Shown one piece after another: positions 44,646 through 52,502 of a stretch of 64,000 bases of DNA. The notes under the pieces are model-generated. The model was not told the origin of the DNA, did not search any database, and was given only the letters and a program-made list of their open reading frames with translations. The DNA is taken from assembly GCF_000420485.1 (NCBI RefSeq), contig NZ_ATVA01000016.1, positions 250,501 through 314,500 on the forward strand, read 5' to 3'. This DNA comes from Paucidesulfovibrio longus DSM 6739. GTDB lineage: Bacteria; Desulfobacterota; Desulfovibrionia; Desulfovibrionales; Desulfovibrionaceae. Each line of letters opens with the position of its first letter. The stretch's first letter is position 1. Both the position numbers and the translations under genes were made by a program.

Positions 44646-46949
44646 CTATTTGAGGGTCACTTCCGTCATTCCGTCCCCGCCCCGCTCTTCCGTGGCCAGG
44701 GCAAAAGATTCCACCGCAGGGTAGTTCCTCAAAAATTCGTGAACTTCTCGGCGCAGAGCGCCGGTGCCTCGACCGTGAATGATCTCAAGCTGGCTTGCGC
44801 CTCGCAGCAGAGCGCCGTCCAGGAATCGCTCCGTCTCGCTCAAGGCTATATCGGCACGCATTCCCCGCAAGTCCAGGGTCAGGGTCGGGCCGGGAGCGGT
44901 TTTCGCCGTGACGACGACGGTGGATTTCTGTTCGCGGCTTTGCGCCGGACCGAGATCGGCACCATTGACCCACATGGCCACCCCGTCCATATCCACCTTG
45001 ACGCGCCGTTTCTTTTCGTCCTTTTCCACGACGCGGCCGCGCTTTCCCCAAGAAATGTAGAGGATGTCCTCGCCGACGACAATATCGTCCCAGCCGAATG
45101 CGGGCTGATCGGGGTCGGCCATGGCAGGCGACGCCGAATCCGGCGCGATTTTTTCGCGCACTTCGGACAGCTTCTTGAGCGCCTGCTTGCGCCCTGCCTT
45201 GCCTTCCTTCCACTGGCGAAGAACCGTCTGCGCCGTGCCGCGCACCTCTTCGAGAAGCTTGACCTTGTCCTTCTCGAATCCGGCTTCCAGCTTTTCTCGG
45301 CGGGCCTTGAGGCGCTGCTGCTCTTCGGCCAGCTCATCCAGTTCGAGCTGTCTGCGCACGGCGAGTTCATTCAGCCGGGCAAGCACGGTTCCGGTTTCTG
45401 AGCCTTCAAGCAAAAGATATTGTTCGGCTTTTTCAAGAATCTCCGCAGGCAGGCCGTGTTCGCGGGCCACATCCAGGGCGATGCTCGCGCCGACCTGGTC
45501 GTAGGCCAGCCGGAAAAGAGGTTTCTTGGTTCGCGGATCAAAGAGCACGCTTGCGGCGCGCACGTGGTCCGAAGCCAGCGCATACGCCTTCAGCGCCGGG
45601 AAGTGCGTTGCGGCCAGGGTCACGCCCCCCTTGGCCGTGAGCCTGTCGAGCACGGCCTGGGCCAAGGCCGCGCCCTGGGTCGGATCGGTCCCCGCGCCGA
45701 ACTCGTCGAGCAGAAAGAGACTGCGTTCATCCACGCTGCTCCACGCTTGGCTGACGTAGCGGATTTGGGCGGTAAAGGTGCTCACATGGCTTTCAAGACT
45801 CTGCTCGTCGCCCATGATCACGTAGATGTGCGGAAGATACGGCAGGGAGCCGCCCGCTCCGACGGGCACGGGCAGGGCCGCATAGGCCATCATGGCGCAA
45901 AGGCCCACGGTCTTCAGGGTCACGGTCTTGCCGCCGGCATTGCCGCCGCTGATGACCAGGGTGCGGTCGCCGGGACGAAGGACGACGTCCACGGACTGCA
46001 CGTCGTACCCGGCCAGCACCAGAAGCGGATGGCGGGCATCGGTCAGCCGCAGGGGCGCGCCTTCGGAAACTTCCAGGGGGGAGGCGTCGAGCCTCTCTCC
46101 CAGGGCCACCTTGGCCAGGAGCACGTCCAGGCGGAGGAGAAATTCGTAGCCGCCCTGCACGCCTGCGCGTTCGGAGCGGAACAGTCCGGTGAGATAGTCG
46201 AGAATCTTCTTCTCCTCGACGGCTTCTTCCTTCTTCAGTTCCTGAAGCTGGTTGTTCAGCTCCACCAGGAACATCGGCTCGAAATAGCAGGTCTCGCCGG
46301 TCTGGGAATAATCATGGATGATGCCCTGGAAGCGTCCCTTGAAATTCGCCTTGAGCGGCAGGACGTAGCGATCCGAGGCCAGGGTCATGAAATCGTCCTG
46401 GAGATAGTGCGAGAGGTCGCGTCCCAGAATGAAATCCTTGACCTTCTTCGTGCAGCGCTGATGGATGCCCCGAATCTCGGAACGCACGGCGGCCAACTCC
46501 GGGGTGGCCTCATCACGGATGCGGCCTTCGGCGTCGATGCAGCGAAAAACGGCGGAAGCGATCTTGGCGGGCCAAGGACTGGGGCAAAGCGCGTCACGCA
46601 GGCGCAAATAGCGATCGTCGCCGCTTTGCAGCGCGTCGAGCGCTTCGCGCGCCAAGCGCAACACCTGTCCCAAGGCGGTGAAATCGTCGATATCCAGGCT
46701 GCCGTGCTCGCGTGCGTCCAGGAAATGGAACAGCCCGGCCAGGGAGGGAAATCCGGTCAGCTGGAACCCGGACACGCCGGACCACTCCCGCGCCAGGACG
46801 AGCAGATCGGTCTGGCGGCGGATTTCGTCAAGGGAATCATACGGCGCGAGTTCCCGACACGCCTCAGCCCCAGGCTCGGATGCGGCGAGCTCTGCCAAGG
46901 CTGAAAGTATCTTGGGGAACTCCAGCAACAGTGCGGTTCTGGAATCCAT
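44646..46949 (-). CDS. mutS2: Endonuclease MutS2
   Basis: A 767-residue MutS homologue without mismatch-recognition domain. The ATPase has Walker A ISGGNAGGKTVTLKTVG and LLDEFGAGTDPTQGAAL. The C-terminal Smr nuclease domain (LDLRGMRADIALSETERFLD ... LEIIHGRGTGALRREVHEFL) is complete with LDLRG and HGRGTG motifs. MutS2 proteins are linked to suppressing recombination or to ribosome rescue, depending on species. No Shine-Dalgarno precedes the ATG; it starts 16 nt after yqeY and may be translationally coupled. Confidence 0.94.
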   Translation of the reverse strand: MDSRTALLLEFPKILSALAELAASEPGAEACRELAPYDSLDEIRRQTDLLVLAREWSGVSGFQLTGFPSLAGLFHFLDAREHGSLDIDDFTALGQVLRLAREALDALQSGDDRYLRLRDALCPSPWPAKIASAVFRCIDAEGRIRDEATPELAAVRSEIRGIHQRCTKKVKDFILGRDLSHYLQDDFMTLASDRYVLPLKANFKGRFQGIIHDYSQTGETCYFEPMFLVELNNQLQELKKEEAVEEKKILDYLTGLFRSERAGVQGGYEFLLRLDVLLAKVALGERLDASPLEVSEGAPLRLTDARHPLLVLAGYDVQSVDVVLRPGDRTLVISGGNAGGKTVTLKTVGLCAMMAYAALPVPVGAGGSLPYLPHIYVIMGDEQSLESHVSTFTAQIRYVSQAWSSVDERSLFLLDEFGAGTDPTQGAALAQAVLDRLTAKGGVTLAATHFPALKAYALASDHVRAASVLFDPRTKKPLFRLAYDQVGASIALDVAREHGLPAEILEKAEQYLLLEGSETGTVLARLNELAVRRQLELDELAEEQQRLKARREKLEAGFEKDKVKLLEEVRGTAQTVLRQWKEGKAGRKQALKKLSEVREKIAPDSASPAMADPDQPAFGWDDIVVGEDILYISWGKRGRVVEKDEKKRRVKVDMDGVAMWVNGADLGPAQSREQKSTVVVTAKTAPGPTLTLDLRGMRADIALSETERFLDGALLRGASQLEIIHGRGTGALRREVHEFLRNYPAVESFALATEERGGDGMTEVTLK

Positions 46950-46965
46950 GATTATGAAGGAGGTA

Positions 46966-47409
46966 TTATGCGAGGCGGGCTCGGACCAGAGCGCTGGCGG
47001 TTTTGCCGTCGATCTGCCCCTTGTGCTTCGCTTGCAGGGCCTGCATGACGCGGCCCATGTCTTTCATTTCGGATGCGCCCGTCTCTGCGACAATCGCATC
47101 GATGGCGCGTTCCAGCTCTTCGGCGGTAAGCTGGACAGGCATGTAGCTCTGAAGGACAACCATCTCCAGTCGTTCCTGTTCGGCCAACTCCGGTCGACCG
47201 CCCTTGGTGTACTGGTCGATGGACTCCTTGCGTTGCTTGAGCTGACGGGCGACGAGATCAAGCACCTCGTCATCGGTCGGATCACGCCGAAGTTCAATCG
47301 AAGCGTTTTTGATGGCCGTCTTGAGCATTCTCAAGACGGCCACTTTGACGTCTTCTTTGGCCTTGTAGGCCGAGAGATAGTCTTTTTCGATGGCTTTCAG
47401 AAGGCTCAT
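46966..47409 (-). CDS. YqeY/GatB-domain protein
   Basis: A 147-residue helical protein of the GatB/YqeY family, related to the tRNA-binding C-terminal part of the amidotransferase GatB. The sequence LRMLKTAIKNASIELRRDP is the conserved N-terminal signature. Its function is not established, but it is often found between rpsU and dnaG, as here. Its ATG overlaps the rpsU stop (TGATG), giving coupled translation. Confidence 0.93.
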   Translation of the reverse strand: MSLLKAIEKDYLSAYKAKEDVKVAVLRMLKTAIKNASIELRRDPTDDEVLDLVARQLKQRKESIDQYTKGGRPELAEQERLEMVVLQSYMPVQLTAEELERAIDAIVAETGASEMKDMGRVMQALQAKHKGQIDGKTASALVRARLA

Positions 47410-47609
47410 CAGCTGGACTTCATCTTGCGCATTTTCTTGGCCAGACGCTTCTTGGCTGCGGCCTTCTTCTTCTTGCGCTGAACAGACGGCTTTTCATAAT
47501 GCTGCCGCTTCTTCAGCTCGGAAAGAACGCCAGCCTTCTCCACCTGCTTCTTGAAGCGGCGCAGAGCCACGTCAAAGCTGTCGCTGTCGTCGAGATACAC
47601 TCCGGGCAA
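47409..47609 (-). CDS. rpsU: 30S ribosomal protein S21
   Basis: Small basic ribosomal protein needed for mRNA selection at initiation. The start I prefer is a TTG at 47609 ([12 protein letters not shown]), because AGGAGG sits 7 nt upstream and homologues begin MPGV. A GTG at 47618 would touch that ribosome site. This gives 66 residues. The C-terminus is strongly basic. It heads the macromolecular synthesis operon. Confidence 0.93.
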   Translation of the reverse strand: MPGVYLDDSDSFDVALRRFKKQVEKAGVLSELKKRQHYEKPSVQRKKKKAAAKKRLAKKMRKMKSS

Positions 47610-47663
47610 AGGAATCACCTCCTCTTACTTACTTCGGACGCAATGCGCCCTGAAGAACAAAAA

Positions 47664-47692
47664 TTTATACACCTGATCATCGATCTAGGCAA
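47664..47692 (-). promoter_or_regulatory. Promoter of the rpsU operon
   Basis: On the minus strand TTGCCT (47692-47687) and TATAAA (47669-47664) are 17 nt apart, leaving a leader of about 45-50 nt before rpsU. Confidence 0.6.
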
Positions 47693-47721
47693 GGAGAAAT
47701 ATCAACTCATTTTTGAAATGC

Positions 47722-47757
47722 AAAAAAGCGAGGCGGCCTGCCGAAGCGGGCCGCCTC
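47722..47757 (-). terminator. Terminator of the HU-small membrane protein unit
   Basis: Minus strand: GAGGCGGCC, a 10-nt loop, GGCCGCCTC, then GCTTTTTT. It lies 22 nt past the small gene. Confidence 0.9.
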
Positions 47758-47778
47758 ACTCGCTTGACGTGGTCGTGA

Positions 47779-47952
47779 CTAGTGAGAATCGCCGTTGCGG
47801 GTTTCCCACCAGGACTTGATGATGGTGTAACCCATGCCGATGCCAAGTACGGCAATAACGATGTACAGGACACCGAAAAAAATGGCATGGTCCGGCTGCC
47901 ACCAAGGAAGATCCTGAGGAAGCGGACTGTGAACGGTTTCGCCGTGCAGCAT
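47779..47952 (-). CDS. 57-residue membrane protein cotranscribed with HU, unknown function
   Basis: The product begins MLHGETVHSPLPQDLPWWQP and has one membrane span (FGVLYIVIAVLGIGMGYTII) followed by KSWWETRNGDSH. GGGGAGGA lies 5 nt before the ATG and a strong terminator follows, so the gene has proper translation and transcription signals despite its size. It starts 12 nt after the HU stop. The N-terminus is likely periplasmic and the short basic tail cytoplasmic. I recognise no family; a small accessory subunit of a respiratory complex is one possibility. Confidence 0.7.
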   Translation of the reverse strand: MLHGETVHSPLPQDLPWWQPDHAIFFGVLYIVIAVLGIGMGYTIIKSWWETRNGDSH

Positions 47953-47964
47953 TGTATCCTCCCC

Positions 47965-48237
47965 TTACTTGACGGCTTCCTTCAGAAGCTTTCCGGGGCG
48001 GAACTTGACGACCTTGGTGGCGGGAATCTTGATCTCGGCACCGGTGCGGGGGTTGCGGCCAACGCGCTCTTTGCGCTCCTCGACCACGAACGTTCCGAAT
48101 CCGGTCAGAGTCAGCTTGCCTTCGCTCACCAGGTTCCCTTCGACAGTCTCAAGAAAGGCGTTCAAGGCGCGCTCAGCGTTGGCTTTGGTGAGATTAGCCT
48201 TCTCAGCGATCTTGACTACCAACTCAGCCTTAGTCAT
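47965..48237 (-). CDS. HU-family DNA-binding protein
   Basis: A 90-residue nucleoid protein. The arm signature [21 protein letters not shown] is present with the Arg and Pro residues that intercalate DNA. I start it at [10 protein letters not shown] with GAGGAAGGA upstream; an open frame extends about 35 codons further but would cross the leader. It is one of two HU/IHF-type genes in the window (the other at 59830). It is followed by a tiny membrane protein gene in the same unit. Confidence 0.95.
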   Translation of the reverse strand: MTKAELVVKIAEKANLTKANAERALNAFLETVEGNLVSEGKLTLTGFGTFVVEERKERVGRNPRTGAEIKIPATKVVKFRPGKLLKEAVK

Positions 48238-48434
48238 CTGTCCTTCCTCCTCATAGATGGTTAATCGACCAATGATGGACTTGGTGACCGCCGTCGGCGG
48301 TGGTCCTTGGCACCTGTCGTGCCCGGACGCTCCCAAATTCACTTAAAGCAAACTCGTAATTCTGTCCAGGCCGATCCCGGGAAAATGGCCGATGAACTTG
48401 GCCCTGCGTGGATTTCCCAGAATCGATTGAGAAT

Positions 48435-48463
48435 CTAAAACAGATTTCTCCAGTTCAAGTCAA
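48435..48463 (-). promoter_or_regulatory. Candidate promoter of the HU gene
   Basis: Minus strand TTGACT (48463-48458), 17 nt, TTTTAG (48440-48435). It implies a leader near 190 nt that includes an ACCGCC/GGCGGT hairpin around 48286-48300. Confidence 0.4.
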
Positions 48464-48475
48464 TAAGAAAAAAGC

Positions 48476-49264
48476 CTAAAGAGCCTCGCAATCCGTGACG
48501 ATTCGGGTCGAAAGCTCCTGAAGTTGGACGGGGGTGAGTGCTTCCGGCCGCAATTTCAATCCGATGCCCTGCTCTTCAAGCCAGGCTGTCAATGCGTCGT
48601 TTAGTTGCGATTTCAGTATGTTACCAAGCTGTTTGCGCCGCTGCTGAAAGCACAGGCGCAGCAATCCCGACAATGCTTCCGGATCACGGGGACGCTTATC
48701 CAGCTTTTGCGGAAAAAGAACCACCACAGCGGAGTCCACCTTGGGTTGCGGGCGAAAAACGGTCGGCGGAACCTTGAACAGGAGCCGGGGAATGCTGAAA
48801 CTTTGGACCCAGACGCCGAGCGCGCCGTAGGTTTTGCTGCCAGGAGCCGCCGTAAGCCGCTGGGCGACCTCGTACTGCACCATGAAGACGGCCCGTTCAT
48901 ATTTCGTTGTCCGGCTGACGATGTCCCAGATCAGTCGAGATCCTACATTATATGGTAGGTTGCCTGCGATGCGCAGCGCAGGGTCGTCCAGCGATTCCCA
49001 GGGGAATTCCAGGGCGTCCATGGCCCGCACGTCCGCATGCGGATGCGAAAGCCGAAGCTCCCGGGCAAGGTCCGTGTCTTTTTCGATGGCCAGGTAGGAA
49101 GCGGGAGATGCGTCGAGAATATGTCCGCTGATCGCACCTTTGCCCGGACCGATCTCCAGCACGCTGGAAGATGCGTCGATTTCCAGTGCTGCGACGATCT
49201 TGCGGCAAATGTTGGCATCCACCAGGAAATTCTGTCCGAGGCTGCGCTTGGCGCGATGTTCCAT
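48476..49264 (-). CDS. rsmA: 16S rRNA dimethyladenosine transferase (KsgA)
   Basis: Dimethylates A1518 and A1519 in 16S rRNA with SAM. The 262-residue protein has LGQNFLVDANI at 9-19, the SAM loop VLEIGPGKGAIS and the NLPYNV catalytic motif. GGAGG sits 4 nt upstream of the ATG at 49264, so the much longer upstream open frame is not used. It is divergent from apt. Confidence 0.96.
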   Translation of the reverse strand: MEHRAKRSLGQNFLVDANICRKIVAALEIDASSSVLEIGPGKGAISGHILDASPASYLAIEKDTDLARELRLSHPHADVRAMDALEFPWESLDDPALRIAGNLPYNVGSRLIWDIVSRTTKYERAVFMVQYEVAQRLTAAPGSKTYGALGVWVQSFSIPRLLFKVPPTVFRPQPKVDSAVVVLFPQKLDKRPRDPEALSGLLRLCFQQRRKQLGNILKSQLNDALTAWLEEQGIGLKLRPEALTPVQLQELSTRIVTDCEAL

Positions 49265-49342
49265 GATTCCTCCGCTGCTGACTCTACGCAAGGCCGCGCC
49301 GGATGTACATGATCGGCGGATGACGCGCAAGCCAAAGGTACA

Positions 49343-49371
49343 TTGACACGGTACGTGCCAGCCATTAGGGA
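49343..49371 (+). promoter_or_regulatory. Promoter of apt-mtnP
   Basis: A consensus TTGACA (49343-49348), 17-nt spacer and TAGGGA (49366-49371). The apt start is 31 nt downstream with AGGAGG at 49391-49396. Confidence 0.6.
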
Positions 49372-49402
49372 TGTTACTGAAATTTCGACAAGGAGGATTC
49401 GT

Positions 49403-49915
49403 ATGGATCTGCGAAGCTGTATCCGTGATATTCCTGATTATCCCAAAGAAGGCATCGTCTTTTTTGATATTACCCCCCTGTTGAGCAACCCGGCTGCATT
49501 TCGCTACACCGTGGACGCGCTTGCCGAGCGATTTTCGGATTGCGGAGCCACGAAGATTGCTGCCGCCGAAGCGCGCGGCTTCTTGTTCGGCGCCCCCCTG
49601 GCCTACAAGATGGGAATCGGCTTCGTGCCCGTGCGCAAACCCGGAAAACTGCCCTACCAGACCGCGCAGGTGACTTACGATCTCGAATACGGCACGGACA
49701 CGCTCTGCATGCATGTGGACGCCATCGAAAAGGGCGACAAGGTTCTTGTCATCGACGATCTCCTGGCTACGGGGGGCACCGTGGGCGGAATGCTTCAGTT
49801 GCTCAAAAACAACGGAGGCGACATCGTGGGCATCGGCTTCGTCATTGAGCTCGGATTTCTCGACGGAACGGCCAAGCTCCAGGGCATCCCGCACGAATAC
49901 CTTCTCAAACTATAG
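49403..49915 (+). CDS. apt: Adenine phosphoribosyltransferase
   Basis: Salvages adenine to AMP with PRPP. The 170-residue protein starts at MDLRSCIRDIPDYPKEGIVF; AGGAGG is 6 nt upstream. The PRPP-binding motif VLVIDDLLATGGT is at 114-126 and the purine loop VRKPGKLP at 77-84. mtnP follows within 10 nt: MTA phosphorylase releases adenine, the substrate of this enzyme, so the pair forms a salvage module. Confidence 0.96.
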   Translation: MDLRSCIRDIPDYPKEGIVFFDITPLLSNPAAFRYTVDALAERFSDCGATKIAAAEARGFLFGAPLAYKMGIGFVPVRKPGKLPYQTAQVTYDLEYGTDTLCMHVDAIEKGDKVLVIDDLLATGGTVGGMLQLLKNNGGDIVGIGFVIELGFLDGTAKLQGIPHEYLLKL

Positions 49916-49924
49916 AGATTGCGC

Positions 49925-50683
49925 ATGGATACCATCGGCATCATCGGCGGCAGCGGCCTGGACAATCCGGACATCCTCAAGGACGCCCGCGATGTGACGG
50001 TCGGCACGCCCTACGGCCCGCTGACCTCGCCGCTCAAGGTCGGCACCATCGGCGGCTGCAAGGTCGTGCTGTTGGCCCGCCACGGCAGGGAGCATACCGA
50101 CTCCCCCACGCGGGTGGCCAACAGGGCCAATGTCTGGGCTCTCAACGAGCAGGGCTGCCAGTGCATCCTGGCGACCACGGCCGTGGGATCCCTGCGCGAG
50201 GAAATCGACCGCGGCCATCTCGTGATCCTGGACCAGTTCATCGACTTCACCCGGCGGCGGGAACTGACCTTTCATGAGGTCTTCGCCCCGCACCAGCCCG
50301 TGCACACTCCCATGGCCGAGCCCTTTTCCGCGCCGTTGCGAGAGCGTCTTATCAAGGCCTGCAAAAAACAGGGCATCCCTTTCCACGAGAAGGGAACCGT
50401 GGTCACCATCGAGGGGCCGAGGTTCTCCACCCGCGCCGAGTCGAACATGTTTCGTGCCTGGGGCGCGGACGTGATCAACATGAGCACCGCGCCGGAATGC
50501 ATCCTCGCCAACGAGCTGGGAATTCCGTATGCAGCGGTGGCCATGAGCACGGACTACGACTGCTGGAAGGTGGATGAGGCTCCCGTGACCTGGGATGAAA
50601 TCCTGAAAACCTTCAACGAGAACGTCGGCAAGGTCACACGCGTGCTTTTGGACGCCGTGGCAGGATTGGCCGCGGGGGAATAG
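49925..50683 (+). CDS. mtnP: S-methyl-5'-thioadenosine phosphorylase
   Basis: Cleaves methylthioadenosine with phosphate into adenine and methylthioribose-1-phosphate. The 252-residue protein has IGIIGGSGL at the N-terminus, RHGREHTDSPTRVANRANVW, the phosphate-site FSTRAESN and NMSTAPECILANELGI. The Ser-Thr-Ala rather than Asn near the base site favours MTA over guanosine-type substrates. It follows apt in the same unit. Confidence 0.93.
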   Translation: MDTIGIIGGSGLDNPDILKDARDVTVGTPYGPLTSPLKVGTIGGCKVVLLARHGREHTDSPTRVANRANVWALNEQGCQCILATTAVGSLREEIDRGHLVILDQFIDFTRRRELTFHEVFAPHQPVHTPMAEPFSAPLRERLIKACKKQGIPFHEKGTVVTIEGPRFSTRAESNMFRAWGADVINMSTAPECILANELGIPYAAVAMSTDYDCWKVDEAPVTWDEILKTFNENVGKVTRVLLDAVAGLAAGE

Positions 50684-50715
50684 CCCTCCAATCCAAAAAA
50701 ACGTCCTCCTGGCCC

Positions 50716-50745
50716 TTGACAATACGGGGGTGCTCCGCATATTAA
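50716..50745 (+). promoter_or_regulatory. Promoter of the PxxKW gene
   Basis: TTGACA (50716-50721), 18-nt spacer, TATTAA (50740-50745). The leader is about 75 nt and contains a TGCCG/CGGCA arm near 50773-50790. Confidence 0.6.
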
Positions 50746-50827
50746 TGCCGCCTCCCTATTTCTTTGATTGAATGCCGGCCGCAGTCGGCACTACGCAGCC
50801 ATAATTACGATTTCAAGGAGCGCTACC

Positions 50828-51145
50828 GTGGCGAGCATCAACAAGCCCAATGCCAAGAAGGCTAAGAAAGTTCAGAAAGGGTCCCTGGCCGAAGCGAAGA
50901 TGACCGAGGCCGGTCTCGAGTACAAAGGCATGATCATGGAACCCGTGGTCGAAAAATGCGAAGGCTGCGACCGCATGGTCGAAGCCGAAGGCGGCAGCTA
51001 CTGCCCTTCCTACGCGCAGCCCGCCAAGAAGTGGGCCTCCGGGGTCTGCAACTTCGCCACCCATGTCCGCGCCACCGTGGACAAGGAAGGCAAGGTCAAG
51101 ATCAACCCTCTGAAGGCCTCCAAGCGCGCCGCCCGCGGTCGCTAG
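50828..51145 (+). CDS. PxxKW family cysteine-rich protein
   Basis: A 105-residue cytoplasmic protein. The N-terminal ~35 residues are Lys-rich. The central part holds CEGCDRMVEAEGGSYC and QPAKKWASGVCNFATHVR, giving four cysteines (CxxC plus two more) and the PxxKW element that names the family in sulfate reducers. The four cysteines could bind zinc or an iron-sulfur cluster. I start at the GTG at 50828 with AAGGAG 8 nt before. It has its own promoter and a strong terminator, suggesting high expression. Confidence 0.85.
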   Translation: MASINKPNAKKAKKVQKGSLAEAKMTEAGLEYKGMIMEPVVEKCEGCDRMVEAEGGSYCPSYAQPAKKWASGVCNFATHVRATVDKEGKVKINPLKASKRAARGR

Positions 51146-51166
51146 GTTGTTCTTGTCCGTTTTCTC

Positions 51167-51198
51167 GCGGGGGTCTTTGGACCCCCGCTTTTTTTTTG
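51167..51198 (+). terminator. Terminator after the PxxKW gene
   Basis: GCGGGGGTC and GACCCCCGC form 9-bp arms with the loop tttg, followed by a run of nine T. Confidence 0.95.
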
Positions 51199-51271
51199 CT
51201 CTCGTCCGGCCTTTTCTTTATTGTTCGCTTTTGCAGCCCTCATGAACCGGATCGCATCAGGGAGATTTTTC

Positions 51272-52495
51272 ATGTCCGATCGAGTTTTCAAGCATATCGA
51301 CACGCTGGTTTCCGAACTGGTGGAACTCCAACGCAACCTGGTGGCCATTCCCGCCCTGGGACCGCTCAATGGCGGCCCCGGCGAGAAGGACAAGGCCGAC
51401 TGGCTGAAGAAGCGGCTCGAGGAAATGGAACTCGGCCCTGTCCGGGAGATGAACGCCCCCGCCTCGGACGTGCCCTGCGGGTATCGTCCCAACCTCGCGG
51501 CCGTGCTTCCCGGCAAGGACACGACCCGGACCTTCTGGGTCATTTCCCATATCGACGTGGTGCCTCCGGGAGACGACTCGCTCTGGAACGACGATCCCTA
51601 CACCCTCGTGCGTGACGGGGACACGCTGATCGGCCGGGGGGTGGAGGACAACCACCAGGGCATGGTCAGCTCCCTGCTGCTCGCGCGTGCCTTGAAGGAT
51701 CTGGATTTGACGCCGCCCATGAATCTCGGCCTGCTGCTCGTGGCCGACGAGGAAACCGGAAGCCATTTCGGCCTGGAATACGTGGTTCGGGAGCATGCCG
51801 ACCTCTTCGGGGAAAAGGATCTCTTTCTCGTGCCGGATTTCGGCACCCCGGATGCGGAGACCGTGGAAATCGCGGAGAAGAGCATGTGCTGGATCAAGGT
51901 CGTAGTCACCGGCAAGCAGTGCCACGCCTCCACCCCGCACGAAGGCGTCAACGCCCTGGTGGCCGCATCCGACCTGATCATGCGTGCCCGCGCGCTCTAT
52001 GAAATCTTCAACGACACGAATCCGTTGTTCGATCCTTCCGGTTCCACCTTCGAACCGACGAAGAAGGAAGCCAACGTCCAGAACATCAACACCCTGCCCG
52101 GACGGGACGTCTTTCATTTCGATTGCCGGGTGCTTCCCCACTACGACCTCGAAGACGTTCTCGGCGAACTGCGGCGCATGGCCGACGAAACCGAAAAGGC
52201 CTTTGGCGTGCGCATCGAGATCGACACGGTGCAGCGGGAACAAGCCGCTCCGCAAACCCCTGAAGACAGCGAAATCGTGCACCGCGTCATGAACGCGATC
52301 CGCACGGTCTACGGCTGCAATCCCCGGCCCGTGGGCATCGGCGGCGGAACCGTGGCCGCCATTCTGCGCCGCAAGGGGCACGACGCCGTGGTCTGGTCCA
52401 AGCTGAACCACCAGGCCCACCAGCCCAACGAGCGCAGCTCCATCGCAAACACCCTGGGCGACGCCAAGGTCATGGCCGCCGTTCTGCTGGCCTAG
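51272..52495 (+). CDS. M20-family metallohydrolase (DapE/ArgE-like)
   Basis: A 407-residue zinc aminoacylase or dipeptidase-type enzyme. WVISHIDVVPPGDDSLW holds the first metal His-x-Asp, the bridging Asp lies in GRGVEDNHQGM, and ADEETGSHFGLEY holds the catalytic and metal Glu pair. A terminal metal His is in LNHQAHQPNE. I start at MSDRVFKHIDT, with GGGAG 8 nt upstream. It could be a succinyl-diaminopimelate desuccinylase or another amidase; the sequence does not decide. mnmG starts 7 nt later. Confidence 0.9.
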   Translation: MSDRVFKHIDTLVSELVELQRNLVAIPALGPLNGGPGEKDKADWLKKRLEEMELGPVREMNAPASDVPCGYRPNLAAVLPGKDTTRTFWVISHIDVVPPGDDSLWNDDPYTLVRDGDTLIGRGVEDNHQGMVSSLLLARALKDLDLTPPMNLGLLLVADEETGSHFGLEYVVREHADLFGEKDLFLVPDFGTPDAETVEIAEKSMCWIKVVVTGKQCHASTPHEGVNALVAASDLIMRARALYEIFNDTNPLFDPSGSTFEPTKKEANVQNINTLPGRDVFHFDCRVLPHYDLEDVLGELRRMADETEKAFGVRIEIDTVQREQAAPQTPEDSEIVHRVMNAIRTVYGCNPRPVGIGGGTVAAILRRKGHDAVVWSKLNHQAHQPNERSSIANTLGDAKVMAAVLLA

Positions 52496-52502
52496 AGCAG
52501 CG

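Noticed and set aside
46955-46969. GAAGGAGG followed by an ATG on the plus strand in front of the antisense of yqeY.
   Set aside because: The frame that follows lies over conserved yqeY codons. The sequence is the accidental complement of the yqeY-mutS2 junction.
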